64,000 bases of DNA from Kineosporia aurantiaca JCM 3230 (GCA_000719025.1 JODP01000011.1:124001-188000); one strand, 5' to 3'; shown: positions 8,053 to 16,304, counted from the stretch's first letter. Program-made: numbers and translations. Notes: generated by a model not told the origin, from the letters alone.

Positions 8053-9072
8053 GTGATCTCGATCCTCACCTTCGTGATCGGTGCGGCCCTGCTGGTCTAC
8101 TGCGCCGAGAAACTCATCGTCCACCTGGTCGGGGCCGCCGCCGGACTGCACATCTCGGTGTTCCTGCTGGCCATCATCTTCACCGGGATCGAGTTCGACG
8201 ACGTGGCGCTCGGGGTGGCGCTGAACCTGGACGACCTCGGCGGAGTGGCCCTGGGAACCGTCTTCGGTACGGCCATCTCGATGACCGGCATCGTGCTGGC
8301 CCTGGCCGCGATCATCAGCCCGACCCGGGTCGACATACCCCGGCCCTACCTGATCCTGTTCGCCGGGTCTCCGCTGGTGATGGTTCCCTTCGCGCTGACC
8401 GGCACGCTGACGGCGAGCGACGGGGTAGTGCTGTTGCTGCTCTTCGCCGCGTTCATCGGCTACGTCGCCCGGCAGGAACTACGCAGCACCACGCCGATCT
8501 TCCGGAACGCCGAGATCCTGGAGATGGCCGGTGCCCCCGGTGAACGCCCGGTCAGTTCCGCCCTCACCGACGAGCCCCCGTTCCGTCCGTCCCGGCCCCT
8601 TCCCGACTGGGCCGGGGTAGGACTGGCCGTGCTGGCCCTGGTCGGCCTGGTCGGCGCGGCCGCCATCACCAGTCAGGGCATCAAGGGCATCCTGGACGAC
8701 TTCTCCATCAAGGGGACGCTTTTCGGGGCCACCATTGCCACCCTGGCCCTGTCCACCGAGGACATCTTCCTGACCGTCGAACCCAACCGCCGAGGTGCGT
8801 CCGAGATCGGCATCGGGAACGTCATCGGCAGCGTCGTGTTCGGCGTCACCGCGAAGCTCGGCATCATCGTGCTCACCGGCGGAAACATCAAGGTGGGCAA
8901 CGACGTCCTGGTCTGGCATCTCCCTGTACTGGTGGTGATGACCGGCTTGGGGGCGTACTTCATCTCCACCGGCCGGCTCCGCCGTCGGAACGGTTTCCTC
9001 CTGCTGGCGCTGTACATCGCCTACTGGGCCATCAGCTACACCCTGTTCGGCGAAGCACCGATCGACGACTAG
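8053..9072 (+). CDS. CaCA-like sodium/calcium exchanger family membrane protein
   Basis: The 339-aa GTG start at 8053 is chosen because the first membrane span (ISILTFVIGAALLVY) begins there, preceded by GAGGGGG. About ten hydrophobic spans form two halves, each with a repeat like the alpha-repeats of Ca2+/cation antiporters. The signature is divergent: repeat 1 has FTGIEFDDVALGVA where exchangers usually have G-T/S-S-x-P-E, and repeat 2 has ATLALSTEDIFLTV. Acidic residues are kept, the usual Ser/Pro are not. It is 19 bases after pqqE. Import or efflux of Ca2+, or of the lanthanide needed by the DYD-type dehydrogenase, is an inference from context. Confidence 0.75.
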   Translation: MISILTFVIGAALLVYCAEKLIVHLVGAAAGLHISVFLLAIIFTGIEFDDVALGVALNLDDLGGVALGTVFGTAISMTGIVLALAAIISPTRVDIPRPYLILFAGSPLVMVPFALTGTLTASDGVVLLLLFAAFIGYVARQELRSTTPIFRNAEILEMAGAPGERPVSSALTDEPPFRPSRPLPDWAGVGLAVLALVGLVGAAAITSQGIKGILDDFSIKGTLFGATIATLALSTEDIFLTVEPNRRGASEIGIGNVIGSVVFGVTAKLGIIVLTGGNIKVGNDVLVWHLPVLVVMTGLGAYFISTGRLRRRNGFLLLALYIAYWAISYTLFGEAPIDD

Positions 9073-9098
9073 CAGGGCTCAGAGGCGCCTAGGGACAC

Positions 9099-9971
9099 TT
9101 AGGGGCGCAGGACGTTGGCCCCGGTCCCGCCGCTGAGCTTGTCGGTTCCCGATCCGCCGCTCAGGAAGTCGTTGCCACTGTTGCCGAAAAGCGAGTCGGC
9201 GCCCATCTCTCCGTACAGTCGGTCATTCCCTACCCCGCCGTACAGCGTGTCCTTACCCCCGCCACCACGAATCACGTCATCGCCAGGACCACCGCGCAGG
9301 AACTGCGACCCAACTCCGGCCAGGATCTTGTCGTTACCCCGGCCGCCGTCCAGGTCGCTGTAGTTGCCCGACGTGGTGAGCGTGTCTGCGCCGTTGCCAC
9401 CCTGCACCGTCGCCACCGAACCCGTGGTCAGGCGGTCCGGACCGTCCTGCCCCCAGACGAAACTGCCGTCGTCCGTCGCAGCGCCGCTACTGTCCAGGGT
9501 GTCCTTGCCGGCGCCTAGGTAGAACTCGTTGAAGTAGAAGACCTGCTTGGTGTTGTTGTGGAACTCGACCACGTCGTTGCCGTCCCGCAGGTTCATCGAC
9601 AGCGTGGCGTACGGGTCCTTCGCGTCCGACGGGACGACCTCGCAGCGGATGCTGGTGTGGTCGTTGTCGATCGTGTACGTGCAGCCGTTCCCAATCGTGA
9701 TCTGGACCGCGTCATCGATCTGATAAACCAGTCGTGACTTGTCGTCGCTCCAGGTCACCGAGGCGACCACGTGGTTGACCTGCCCGACCGAGGCCTGGTA
9801 GCTGAGCTTCCCGGAGCTCTCGCTGACTGCCGCGGTCGCCGGTCCGGCGGCCCGGACAATGGGCCTGCCCTGCGCGTTTGCGGTCAGGCCGAGCGGGGTG
9901 AGGGCAATGGTCAGGACGGACGCGAGGCCCATCACTCGGGCGGTACGGAGCCGGGTGATGTGCAGGACCAC
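9099..9971 (-). CDS. Secreted RTX-type calcium-binding repeat protein
   Basis: The GTG at 9971 is preceded by GGAGG at suitable spacing and begins a typical signal peptide (ITRLRTARVMGLASVLTIAL, cleavage near TANA-QG). The 290-aa product has a ~110-residue beta-rich N-terminal part, then glycine/aspartate nonapeptides of the GGxGxDxLx type (GGNGADTLT, GGRGNDKIL, GGPGDDVIR, GGVGNDRLYG, GNSGNDFLSG), which bind Ca2+ in beta-roll proteins. No enzymatic domain is visible. It runs convergently towards the exchanger gene, ending 26 bases from it. Its function is unknown. Confidence 0.85.
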   Translation of the reverse strand: MVLHITRLRTARVMGLASVLTIALTPLGLTANAQGRPIVRAAGPATAAVSESSGKLSYQASVGQVNHVVASVTWSDDKSRLVYQIDDAVQITIGNGCTYTIDNDHTSIRCEVVPSDAKDPYATLSMNLRDGNDVVEFHNNTKQVFYFNEFYLGAGKDTLDSSGAATDDGSFVWGQDGPDRLTTGSVATVQGGNGADTLTTSGNYSDLDGGRGNDKILAGVGSQFLRGGPGDDVIRGGGGKDTLYGGVGNDRLYGEMGADSLFGNSGNDFLSGGSGTDKLSGGTGANVLRP

Positions 9972-10146
9972 GGTGAGCCTCCAAGGTAGGTAGTAACGCA
10001 ACGTGTTGCATCGGTCGCGTTGGGGTGAAACTGGAGGGCAGCACCACAGTTGCGGGGGTCCATTCCGGGTTGGCGAGGGGGCCGGGTCAGGGCACGATGG
10101 CGGAGTGGCAGGGCTCGCGCGGACCAGAGGCAGGGATGAACAACCG

Positions 10147-11022
10147 GTGAAGATTCGTCGAGCCCGGGTACTCACGCTTGCTCCCAGTGGGCGGGTCGCC
10201 ATGATCGAGCGATACGTGCGCGGCCACCGTTATCTCAGCGTTCCCGGGGGGCGCCTGGAGCCGGGGGAGTCGCCCGAGCAGGCTGCGCTCCGCGAGATCG
10301 AGGAGGAGCTGGGTCTGCAGATCACGCTCTCCGGACGGCTGCCCGACTACGACGGTCAGGCCTACTTCCTGGCGGTCGTGCCGGAAGAGGTCGAGCTGCG
10401 GATGTCCGGCCCGGAGATGCGGCACTCCAACCGCAACAACCGGTACACCCCGCGCTGGGTGGACGCGGCGACACTGGACGGCCTGCCCCTGCGTCAGCCG
10501 GTGCGCCCCTTGGTGGTCACCGCGGCGATCGCGGTGGCGGCGACGGTTCCGGTGGCGGAATCGGCGGTCCGGTCCGAGATCGAGTCCGAGGTGGAATCCA
10601 AGGTCACGTCGAAGCTCGAGTCGAAGTTCGAGGCCGAGCTGGAGTCGGCGGTCACGTCGGCGGTCGAGTCTCAATTGGGGACGCTTACGGTCGAGTCGGC
10701 GGGCACCGAGGACGGGGCGGCCGGGCCGGGTCCGCAGAAACCGGAGAAGCCGGCCAAGGCCAAGGCCAAGCCGTCCCGCGACGACTCCTCCCCGATCGAC
10801 CTGACCAGCGGCCGCGGCCCCCTCGACCTGCCACTGCTGGAGCCCCAGGCCGAGTTCGATCCCGCCGCGGCCACGTTCGCCTTCGGCCAGGCCCTGCGCC
10901 GCCGGTTCGTCTTCCGTGCCCGGTTCCGCTCCCGCGAGGACCGGCGTGAGGACAGCCACCCGGCCGGTTACCCGGACCGACCCGAGAACCGGCGGCCCGA
11001 GCGGATCGGCGCCCGCCGCTAG
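10147..11022 (+). CDS. Nudix hydrolase with long Ser/Glu-repeat tail
   Basis: The GTG start at 10147 gives 291 aa. Residues ~35-60 contain a complete Nudix box (GGRLEPGESPEQAALREIEEELGL matches G-x5-E-x7-REUxEExGU), so pyrophosphohydrolase chemistry on a nucleotide-type substrate is likely. The Nudix fold ends near residue 120. The remaining ~170 residues are unusual: a hydrophobic stretch (VVTAAIAVAATVPVAES), a regular run of ESEVESKVTSKLESK-type segments that could form an amphipathic helix, a Pro/Lys linker and an Arg-rich C-terminus. Substrate unknown. The stop is 7 bases from the convergent oxygenase gene. Confidence 0.8.
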   Translation: MKIRRARVLTLAPSGRVAMIERYVRGHRYLSVPGGRLEPGESPEQAALREIEEELGLQITLSGRLPDYDGQAYFLAVVPEEVELRMSGPEMRHSNRNNRYTPRWVDAATLDGLPLRQPVRPLVVTAAIAVAATVPVAESAVRSEIESEVESKVTSKLESKFEAELESAVTSAVESQLGTLTVESAGTEDGAAGPGPQKPEKPAKAKAKPSRDDSSPIDLTSGRGPLDLPLLEPQAEFDPAAATFAFGQALRRRFVFRARFRSREDRREDSHPAGYPDRPENRRPERIGARR

Positions 11023-11028
11023 AGCTTT

Positions 11029-12006
11029 TTACCCCACGGTGATCGCGTCCAGCAGCTTCCGCAGGAACTCCGAGGCGACCACCGGCTCGTAGCTGTTTGG
11101 CTTACCCAGCGGCGGCTGCAGCGCCTCGACCACCGTGTCGTGATTCGTCTCGTGGAAGTAGACCAGCGAGATCAGGCTCTCCGAGGGTGCTTCCGTGGAC
11201 GGCGGAAGCACCCGGTGGCGGTTCGACACCCACCGGTCGCCGCTCCACCGAGCCAACAGGTCACCGGTGTTGATGGTGAACGCGTCCTCCACGAAGGGTG
11301 CGTCCTCCCATTCCGACGCCGCCGCGTTCCAGATCTGCAGCCCACCGGTACCCGGCTCGCGGTCGAGCACGGTGACCGTGCCGAAGTCGGTGTGCGGCCC
11401 GATCCGGTACTGCCCCGGCAGCGGGTCCCCGACCAGCGCGAGGGGCGGGTACCAGTTGACGTTCAGGGTGTGCGTCGGATGCCCGGAGACCGCCGTGAAG
11501 AAGTCCGGCGGGAAGCCCGGCGAGGCGGTGCCGAGCGCCGCCGCACAGAGCTCGAGCAGGTCGTCGGCCAGACGCCGCATCTGGACCAGGTAGGCGGTGA
11601 TCGCCTCCTGAAGGGCGTCCACCTCGGCCGGCCAGACATTGGGCTGGAACCAGTAGTCGTCCACCTCGGCGAGACCGACCGGCTGATCGGCCCCGACGCT
11701 GTAGGACTCCTTCAGATCCGGCGGGGTCTCGGTGCCCTCGGAGTACCCGTTGGCCTCCACCCCGGGCGGCAGCCAGCCGCGCCCGGCCACGGTCACCGCG
11801 TACTTCCGCTTCACCTCGGCCGGGAGGTCGAAGAACTGCTGCGCGGCCGCCCGGACCCGGGCCCGCAGTTCGGCCGGGACCCGGTGCCCGGTCACCAGGA
11901 AGAACCCGACGGAGGACAGGGCCTGGTCCAGACGCCGGGCCAGCTCGGCCCGTTCGTCCGGCGTCCCTTCGTACCAAGCAGTCAGATCGAGAACCGGTAC
12001 GGTCAT
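11029..12006 (-). CDS. Isopenicillin N synthase-family 2OG-Fe(II)-like oxygenase
   Basis: This 325-aa protein of the IPNS/2OG oxygenase family has the N-terminal DIOX_N part (VPVLDLTAWYEG, GFFLVTGHRVP) and the jelly-roll with iron ligands His-x-Asp in GPHTDFGTVTVL and the distal His in SNRHRVLPP. The position of the usual Arg-x-Ser that anchors 2-oxoglutarate reads Leu-Ile-Ser (ESLISLVYF), so cosubstrate use is uncertain. It is the last gene of a three-gene operon, 4 bases after the cytosine deaminase, which suggests action on a nucleobase, as thymine 7-hydroxylases of the same superfamily do. That substrate is inference. Confidence 0.85.
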   Translation of the reverse strand: MTVPVLDLTAWYEGTPDERAELARRLDQALSSVGFFLVTGHRVPAELRARVRAAAQQFFDLPAEVKRKYAVTVAGRGWLPPGVEANGYSEGTETPPDLKESYSVGADQPVGLAEVDDYWFQPNVWPAEVDALQEAITAYLVQMRRLADDLLELCAAALGTASPGFPPDFFTAVSGHPTHTLNVNWYPPLALVGDPLPGQYRIGPHTDFGTVTVLDREPGTGGLQIWNAAASEWEDAPFVEDAFTINTGDLLARWSGDRWVSNRHRVLPPSTEAPSESLISLVYFHETNHDTVVEALQPPLGKPNSYEPVVASEFLRKLLDAITVG

Positions 12007-12010
12007 CCGC

Positions 12011-12454
12011 CTACTCCTCCCCGATGTCTTCGTTCCACACTTCCGGGTGCGCCGCGACAAAGTCGCCGAGCAGACTCACGCACGTGGGATCGTCCAGAAT
12101 CGTGACCTTGACGCCCAGTTCGGCGAGCCACTCATGACCCCCGGTGAAGGTCCGGCTCTCGCCGATCACCAGGTTGGAGATGCCGAACTGGCGCACCAGC
12201 CCGGAGCAGTACCAGCACGGCGACAGCGTGGTCACCATCGTGGTGTCGCGGTACGAGCGCTGACGTCCGGCCCGGCGGAAGGCATCGGTCTCGCCGTGGA
12301 CGGAAGGGTCGTCGTGCTGGACGCGCCGGTTGTGCCCGCGTCCCAGAAGCGTCCCGTCGGCGGCGAACAGGGCTGCCCCGATCGGGATCCCGCCCTCGGC
12401 AAGACCGGCTCGGGCTTCCTCGACGGCGACTGCGAGCATGTCCTCCGGGCTCAT
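12011..12454 (-). CDS. Cytosine deaminase, yeast FCY1 type
   Basis: This 147-aa zinc deaminase has His53-x-Glu55 (SVHGETDAF) and Cys80-x2-Cys83 (TLSPCWYCSG). It resembles the small Saccharomyces cytosine deaminase FCY1 more than E. coli CodA: EGGIPIGAAL, LGRGHNRRVQ, YRDTTMVTTLSPC and the C-terminal lid WNEDIGE align closely, with Trp140 and Asp143 at the spacing of FCY1 Trp152 and Asp155. The predicted reaction is cytosine (possibly 5-methylcytosine) to uracil (or thymine). Its start overlaps the permease stop by 4 bases. Confidence 0.88.
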   Translation of the reverse strand: MSPEDMLAVAVEEARAGLAEGGIPIGAALFAADGTLLGRGHNRRVQHDDPSVHGETDAFRRAGRQRSYRDTTMVTTLSPCWYCSGLVRQFGISNLVIGESRTFTGGHEWLAELGVKVTILDDPTCVSLLGDFVAAHPEVWNEDIGEE

Positions 12455-13878
12455 ACCGGTGCCTGGTGGGTAGGGGCACTGTGCTCACGCGGGGTGGCCG
12501 GCTTCAGCAGGTTGAACAGCGCCGCGTAAAGCACCGCCGCCAGGGCGAATCCGATGATCGGGGTGAGGTCCCCGTCGCCTGCCCCGGCCAGCGGCGCCAC
12601 GTACTTCTCCTGGTTGCTGAACAGGGCGATCGACACGACCATGGCGGTCAGCATCGAGATCGGCCCGGCCAGGTTGACGTAGGTGGTGTCCTCGATGATG
12701 TCGTCGATCACGGTGCCCCGGCGCAGGTAGCGGTCGGTCAGCACGACACCCAGCCAGGGCGCGATCCAGTAGGCGATGACCAGCAGGAACGCCTCGTACT
12801 TGGACCCGGCGTCGGCCAGCCCGTTCCAGGCCAGCACCAGTCCGACGGCGCCGAAGCCGAGGGCCACGATCGCCCGGCGCAGGGTCAGCGGCAGCCGCAC
12901 CCCCATCGCCAGGAACGACACCGCGCCCGAGTAGACGTTCAGCGCGTTCGCCGAGATCGCGCCGAGGGCGATGCCGAGCAGCACCAGGTTCCCGATCCAG
13001 CCGGGCATCAGGTCGGTCAGGTCGCCGACCGGGTTGTCCGGGCCGATCGTGCCCGCACTGGCGGCGGCCGCGCCGACGATCATCAGCAGCGTGCAGGAGG
13101 CGAAGTTGCCCAGGCCCGCGAACAGCGCCGTGGCCCTCGGGCTGGCGGATTCCGGCAGGTAGCGGGTGTAGTCGGCGGCGTAGGGGTTCCAGCCCGCGGC
13201 GTACCCGAAGGCCGCGCTGAAGGTCAGGGTGAAGCCGCCGAAGGTGTGCCCGGTCCCGGCCACCCCGAAGTCCGCCTTGCCGAAGACGCTGATCGCGCCG
13301 AGCACGAAGACGACCACCAGCAGGGGGAAGGCGATCCGCTCGAAGGCGTGCACCAGGTTGTGCCCGAAGAACCCGACGAACAGCTCGGCGATCACGATGA
13401 TCACCAGGCAGAGCTTGGACGACAGGTCGGTGAGGGCGGACAGGGCCAGCGCCCCGCTGACGCTGTTCACCGCGAACCAGCCGATGCCGGCCATCACCGC
13501 GTTCAGGCCGGAGGGCAGGATGTTGCCCCAGAAGCCGAAGGCGCTGCGGGAGATGATCATCTGCGGTACCCCGGCCCGGGGCCCCCAGGAGGAGAGCACG
13601 CCGTGGGTGATGCCGCCGGCGGCGTTACCCAGCACCACCGCGAGCACGGCCATCCAGAAGGACAGGCCGAAGAACAGCACGCTGATGATGCCGACATAGA
13701 TGGTGGCGAACTCGAGGTTCGGCGAGGTCCAGGTCCACAGCAGCTGCGACGGGGTGCCGTGTCGCTCGGAGGCCGGGATCCGTTCCACGCCACCCGGTTC
13801 GACAGCCGTAATGCTGTCCCCGTAGTGGGGCGCGGTGGGGGTGCCCAGGGTGGCGTCAGACGTCATGGGGTCAACCAT
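12451..13878 (-). CDS. NCS1-family cytosine/purine permease
   Basis: This 475-aa protein of about twelve membrane spans has the nucleobase:cation symporter-1 pattern: an N-terminal soluble segment, then TWTSPNLEFATIYVGIISV, GPRAGVPQMIISRSAFGFWGNILP, AAGWNPYAADYTRYLPE and YWIAPWLGVVLTDRYLRRG. The length is typical. Substrate is inferred from the coupled FCY1-type deaminase: cytosine or a methylated analogue. ATG 13878 is used; an in-frame ATG four codons in (MTSDATL) is an alternative. It is the first gene of the permease-deaminase-oxygenase operon. Confidence 0.9.
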   Translation of the reverse strand: MVDPMTSDATLGTPTAPHYGDSITAVEPGGVERIPASERHGTPSQLLWTWTSPNLEFATIYVGIISVLFFGLSFWMAVLAVVLGNAAGGITHGVLSSWGPRAGVPQMIISRSAFGFWGNILPSGLNAVMAGIGWFAVNSVSGALALSALTDLSSKLCLVIIVIAELFVGFFGHNLVHAFERIAFPLLVVVFVLGAISVFGKADFGVAGTGHTFGGFTLTFSAAFGYAAGWNPYAADYTRYLPESASPRATALFAGLGNFASCTLLMIVGAAAASAGTIGPDNPVGDLTDLMPGWIGNLVLLGIALGAISANALNVYSGAVSFLAMGVRLPLTLRRAIVALGFGAVGLVLAWNGLADAGSKYEAFLLVIAYWIAPWLGVVLTDRYLRRGTVIDDIIEDTTYVNLAGPISMLTAMVVSIALFSNQEKYVAPLAGAGDGDLTPIIGFALAAVLYAALFNLLKPATPREHSAPTHQAPV

Positions 13879-13911
13879 GCGCCCAGACGTGTTTCATGCA
13901 AGCAAACATGC

Positions 13912-13945
13912 CCGTGGTCACGTCGGCCGCCCGACGTGACCACGG
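13912..13945 (-). terminator. Perfect 15-bp hairpin after the MMPL gene
   Basis: Arms CCGTGGTCACGTCGG (13912-13926) and its complement (13931-13945) flank a 4-base loop. It lies 13 bases after the stop of the minus-strand MMPL gene and before the NCS1 permease, so it probably ends MMPL transcription. The permease promoter would lie in the ~33 bases between hairpin and start. Confidence 0.8.
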
Positions 13946-13957
13946 ACAAATCGGTGC

Positions 13958-16204
13958 TTAGTGCCCAGCGCTCACCGGCTCGGCCTGGGCCTGGCCCGGA
14001 GCCGGCCCGAGCTTCTCCAGCAGCGCCTCACCCTCGATGTCGAGGTTCGGCAGGATCCGGTCCAGCCACTGCGGCAGCCACCAGATCCGCTCGCCGATGA
14101 TCGACATCACGGCCGGCACGATCAGCATCCGGACCAGGAAGGCGTCGGCGATGACGCCCACGGCCAGGGCGAAGCCGATGGTCTTGATGAACACGTTGTC
14201 GCCGAGGGAGAAGCCGGCGAAGACGCCGAACATGATGACGGCGGCGGCCGTGACCACCCGGGCGCTGTGGGCGAACCCGACCCGCACCGCCTCCCGGGCC
14301 TCGGTGCCGTGCACGTAGGCCTCGCGCATCCGGGTGACCAGGAAGACCTCGTAGTCCATGGCCAGGCCGAACAGCACGCCGGTGAGCAGCAGCGGCAGCA
14401 GGAACACGACCGGGGTGGTGACGTCCAGGCCGATCAGGTTGTTCAGCCAGCCCCACTGGAACACCGCCACGGTGGCGCCCAGCGAGACCCCGATCGAGAG
14501 CAGGAAGCCCAGCGCGGCCTTGAGCGGCACCAGGATCGAGCGGAACACCAGGATCAGCAGGAGGAAGGCCAGGCCCACGACGACCAGCAGGTAGAGCGGG
14601 AAGACGTCGGTCAGCTTCTGGGCGATGTCCACCCCGACCGCGGTCTGGCCGGTGACCAGGGCCCGGGCCCCGGTGTCGGCCGGGATCGTGGACAGGTCGT
14701 CCCGGATCGTGGTGACCAGCTTCTTGGTGTCCGCGTCGGACGGCCCGGTCTTCGGGATCACCGTGAAGTTGGCCAGGTTGACCGCGTCGAGCTGCTTCTG
14801 CAGAGCGGTCTTCGCCTTCGTGGAGTCGTCCACAAGCGGTGTTACCGGGGCGGCGAAGTCAGCGTCCAGCGCCGTCAGCTTGGTCTGGACCGCCTGCACG
14901 GCGGCGATCTTGTCGGTGGCGTTCTTCGTGTCCACCACGACCAGCAGCGGCCCGTTGGCCCCGGCGCCGAAGTTGTCCGAGATCAGGTCGTAGGAGACCC
15001 GGGCGTCGGTGCCGGCCGCCGAGGTGCCGTTGTCCGGGATGGCCAGTTCCATCTTGGTGACCGGGATGGCGATGACCGCAGCCAGCAACACGCCGCCGAC
15101 CAGGGCCGGCCACCGGAACCGGCTGACCTTCTCGACCCAGCGCTGACCGTTGGTGCGGTCGGCGTCGTTCTCCGGGTCGTGCTGCTTGAGGAACTTGAAA
15201 CCGCCTCCCACGACCCGTTGACCGGCGAAGCCGAGCAGGGCGGGCAGCAGGGTGAGGGCAATCAGGACCGCGATGAAGACGGTGGCCGCCCCACCCAGGC
15301 CCATCTGGGTCAGGAACCCGATGCCGGTGATGCTGAGCCCGACCAGGGCGATGATAACGGTGAGGCCGGCGAAGATCACGGCTGAGCCGGCCGTGCCAAC
15401 CGCGGAACCCGCCGCGTCCTCCAGAGACCGGCCGGACCGGGCCTCGTGGCGGTAGCGGGACATGATGAAGAGCGCGTAGTCGATGCCGACGGCCAGACCG
15501 AGCATCGAGCCCAGGGCCGAGGTGACCGAGCTGAGGGTGATGAAGCCGGTCAGCGTGGTGATCCCGGCGATGCCGATGCCGACCCCGACGATCGCGGTGA
15601 GCAGCGGCATCCCGGCCGCGATGAGCGAGCCGAAGGTGATCACGAGCACCACCAGGGCGACCACCACACCGATCGCCTCGGCCGACCCGCCGGGCGGACC
15701 GGCGTCCGACAGAGCGTCACCACCGATGGCGGTGGTGATCCCCGCGGCCTCCGCCGTCGTCTTGACGCTGGTCAGGGCGTCGGTGTCCGCCGTGGTCAGT
15801 TCGACCGGAGTCACCTTGTAGCTGACCGTGGCGTAGCCGACCTTGCCGTTCTGCGAGACGGCGCCGGCCGTGAACGGGTCGACCACCGAGGTCACGTCGG
15901 CCGTCTTCACCTTGGCCAGGGCCGCGGTGATGTCCGACTGGCTCTGCTTCAGGGTCTTGCCGGCCGGCGCCTCGAACACGATCTGCGCGCTGGCGCCGTC
16001 CGGCGAGGCCGAGGGGCTGCGCTGCTCGATCAGGGTGAACGCGTCGGTCGACTCCAGCCCGCCCAGGGTGAAGTTGTCGTCGGTCGCGCCGGAGAGCGTG
16101 GCCGCCCCGACTCCCGCGAGAACCAGGAGCAGGAGCCAGATACCGGCCACGATCCGGCGGTGGACGAACGACCACCGCCCCAGCCGGAAGAGATGCCAGG
16201 CCAT
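13958..16204 (-). CDS. MMPL/RND-family transporter 1
   Basis: This 748-aa inner-membrane exporter has the actinobacterial MMPL layout: one N-terminal span, a large external loop, five spans (GSLIAAGMPLLTAIVGVGIG, GLAVGIDYALFIMSRYRHE), a second loop, then the mirror set ending in LAMDYEVFLVTRMREAY and FGVFAGFSLGDNVFIKTIGF. The GIDYALF and MDYEVFL motifs hold the proton-relay Asp-Tyr pairs. ATG 16204 has AAGG 8 bases upstream; the GTG six bases earlier would be too close. A TetR gene is divergent across 117 bases, suggesting substrate-induced efflux. Substrate unknown. Confidence 0.92.
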   Translation of the reverse strand: MAWHLFRLGRWSFVHRRIVAGIWLLLLVLAGVGAATLSGATDDNFTLGGLESTDAFTLIEQRSPSASPDGASAQIVFEAPAGKTLKQSQSDITAALAKVKTADVTSVVDPFTAGAVSQNGKVGYATVSYKVTPVELTTADTDALTSVKTTAEAAGITTAIGGDALSDAGPPGGSAEAIGVVVALVVLVITFGSLIAAGMPLLTAIVGVGIGIAGITTLTGFITLSSVTSALGSMLGLAVGIDYALFIMSRYRHEARSGRSLEDAAGSAVGTAGSAVIFAGLTVIIALVGLSITGIGFLTQMGLGGAATVFIAVLIALTLLPALLGFAGQRVVGGGFKFLKQHDPENDADRTNGQRWVEKVSRFRWPALVGGVLLAAVIAIPVTKMELAIPDNGTSAAGTDARVSYDLISDNFGAGANGPLLVVVDTKNATDKIAAVQAVQTKLTALDADFAAPVTPLVDDSTKAKTALQKQLDAVNLANFTVIPKTGPSDADTKKLVTTIRDDLSTIPADTGARALVTGQTAVGVDIAQKLTDVFPLYLLVVVGLAFLLLILVFRSILVPLKAALGFLLSIGVSLGATVAVFQWGWLNNLIGLDVTTPVVFLLPLLLTGVLFGLAMDYEVFLVTRMREAYVHGTEAREAVRVGFAHSARVVTAAAVIMFGVFAGFSLGDNVFIKTIGFALAVGVIADAFLVRMLIVPAVMSIIGERIWWLPQWLDRILPNLDIEGEALLEKLGPAPGQAQAEPVSAGH

Positions 16205-16236
16205 GGGCACAACCTTTCAGAGCGGCGCGGTAAAGA

Positions 16237-16304
16237 AGTCACTGTGCAGTCGGCAGTGACTGCTTCACCGGCAGACTAGCCCGAGTTGGAAGTGACTACC
16301 AACT
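16237..16304. promoter_or_regulatory. Two palindromes between the MMPL and TetR genes
   Basis: Site 1 is AGTCACTG at 16237-16244 and CAGTGACT at 16254-16261. Site 2 is AGTTGG at 16284-16289 and CCAACT at 16299-16304, with AGTGACT again inside. Both lie in the shared promoter region. They are the likely operators of the adjacent TetR protein; this is inference. Confidence 0.65.

Noticed and set aside
12466..14100. 544-aa plus-strand open frame
   Set aside because: It is antisense to the NCS1 permease; composition (His/Gly/Gln/Arg-rich) is that of a shadow.
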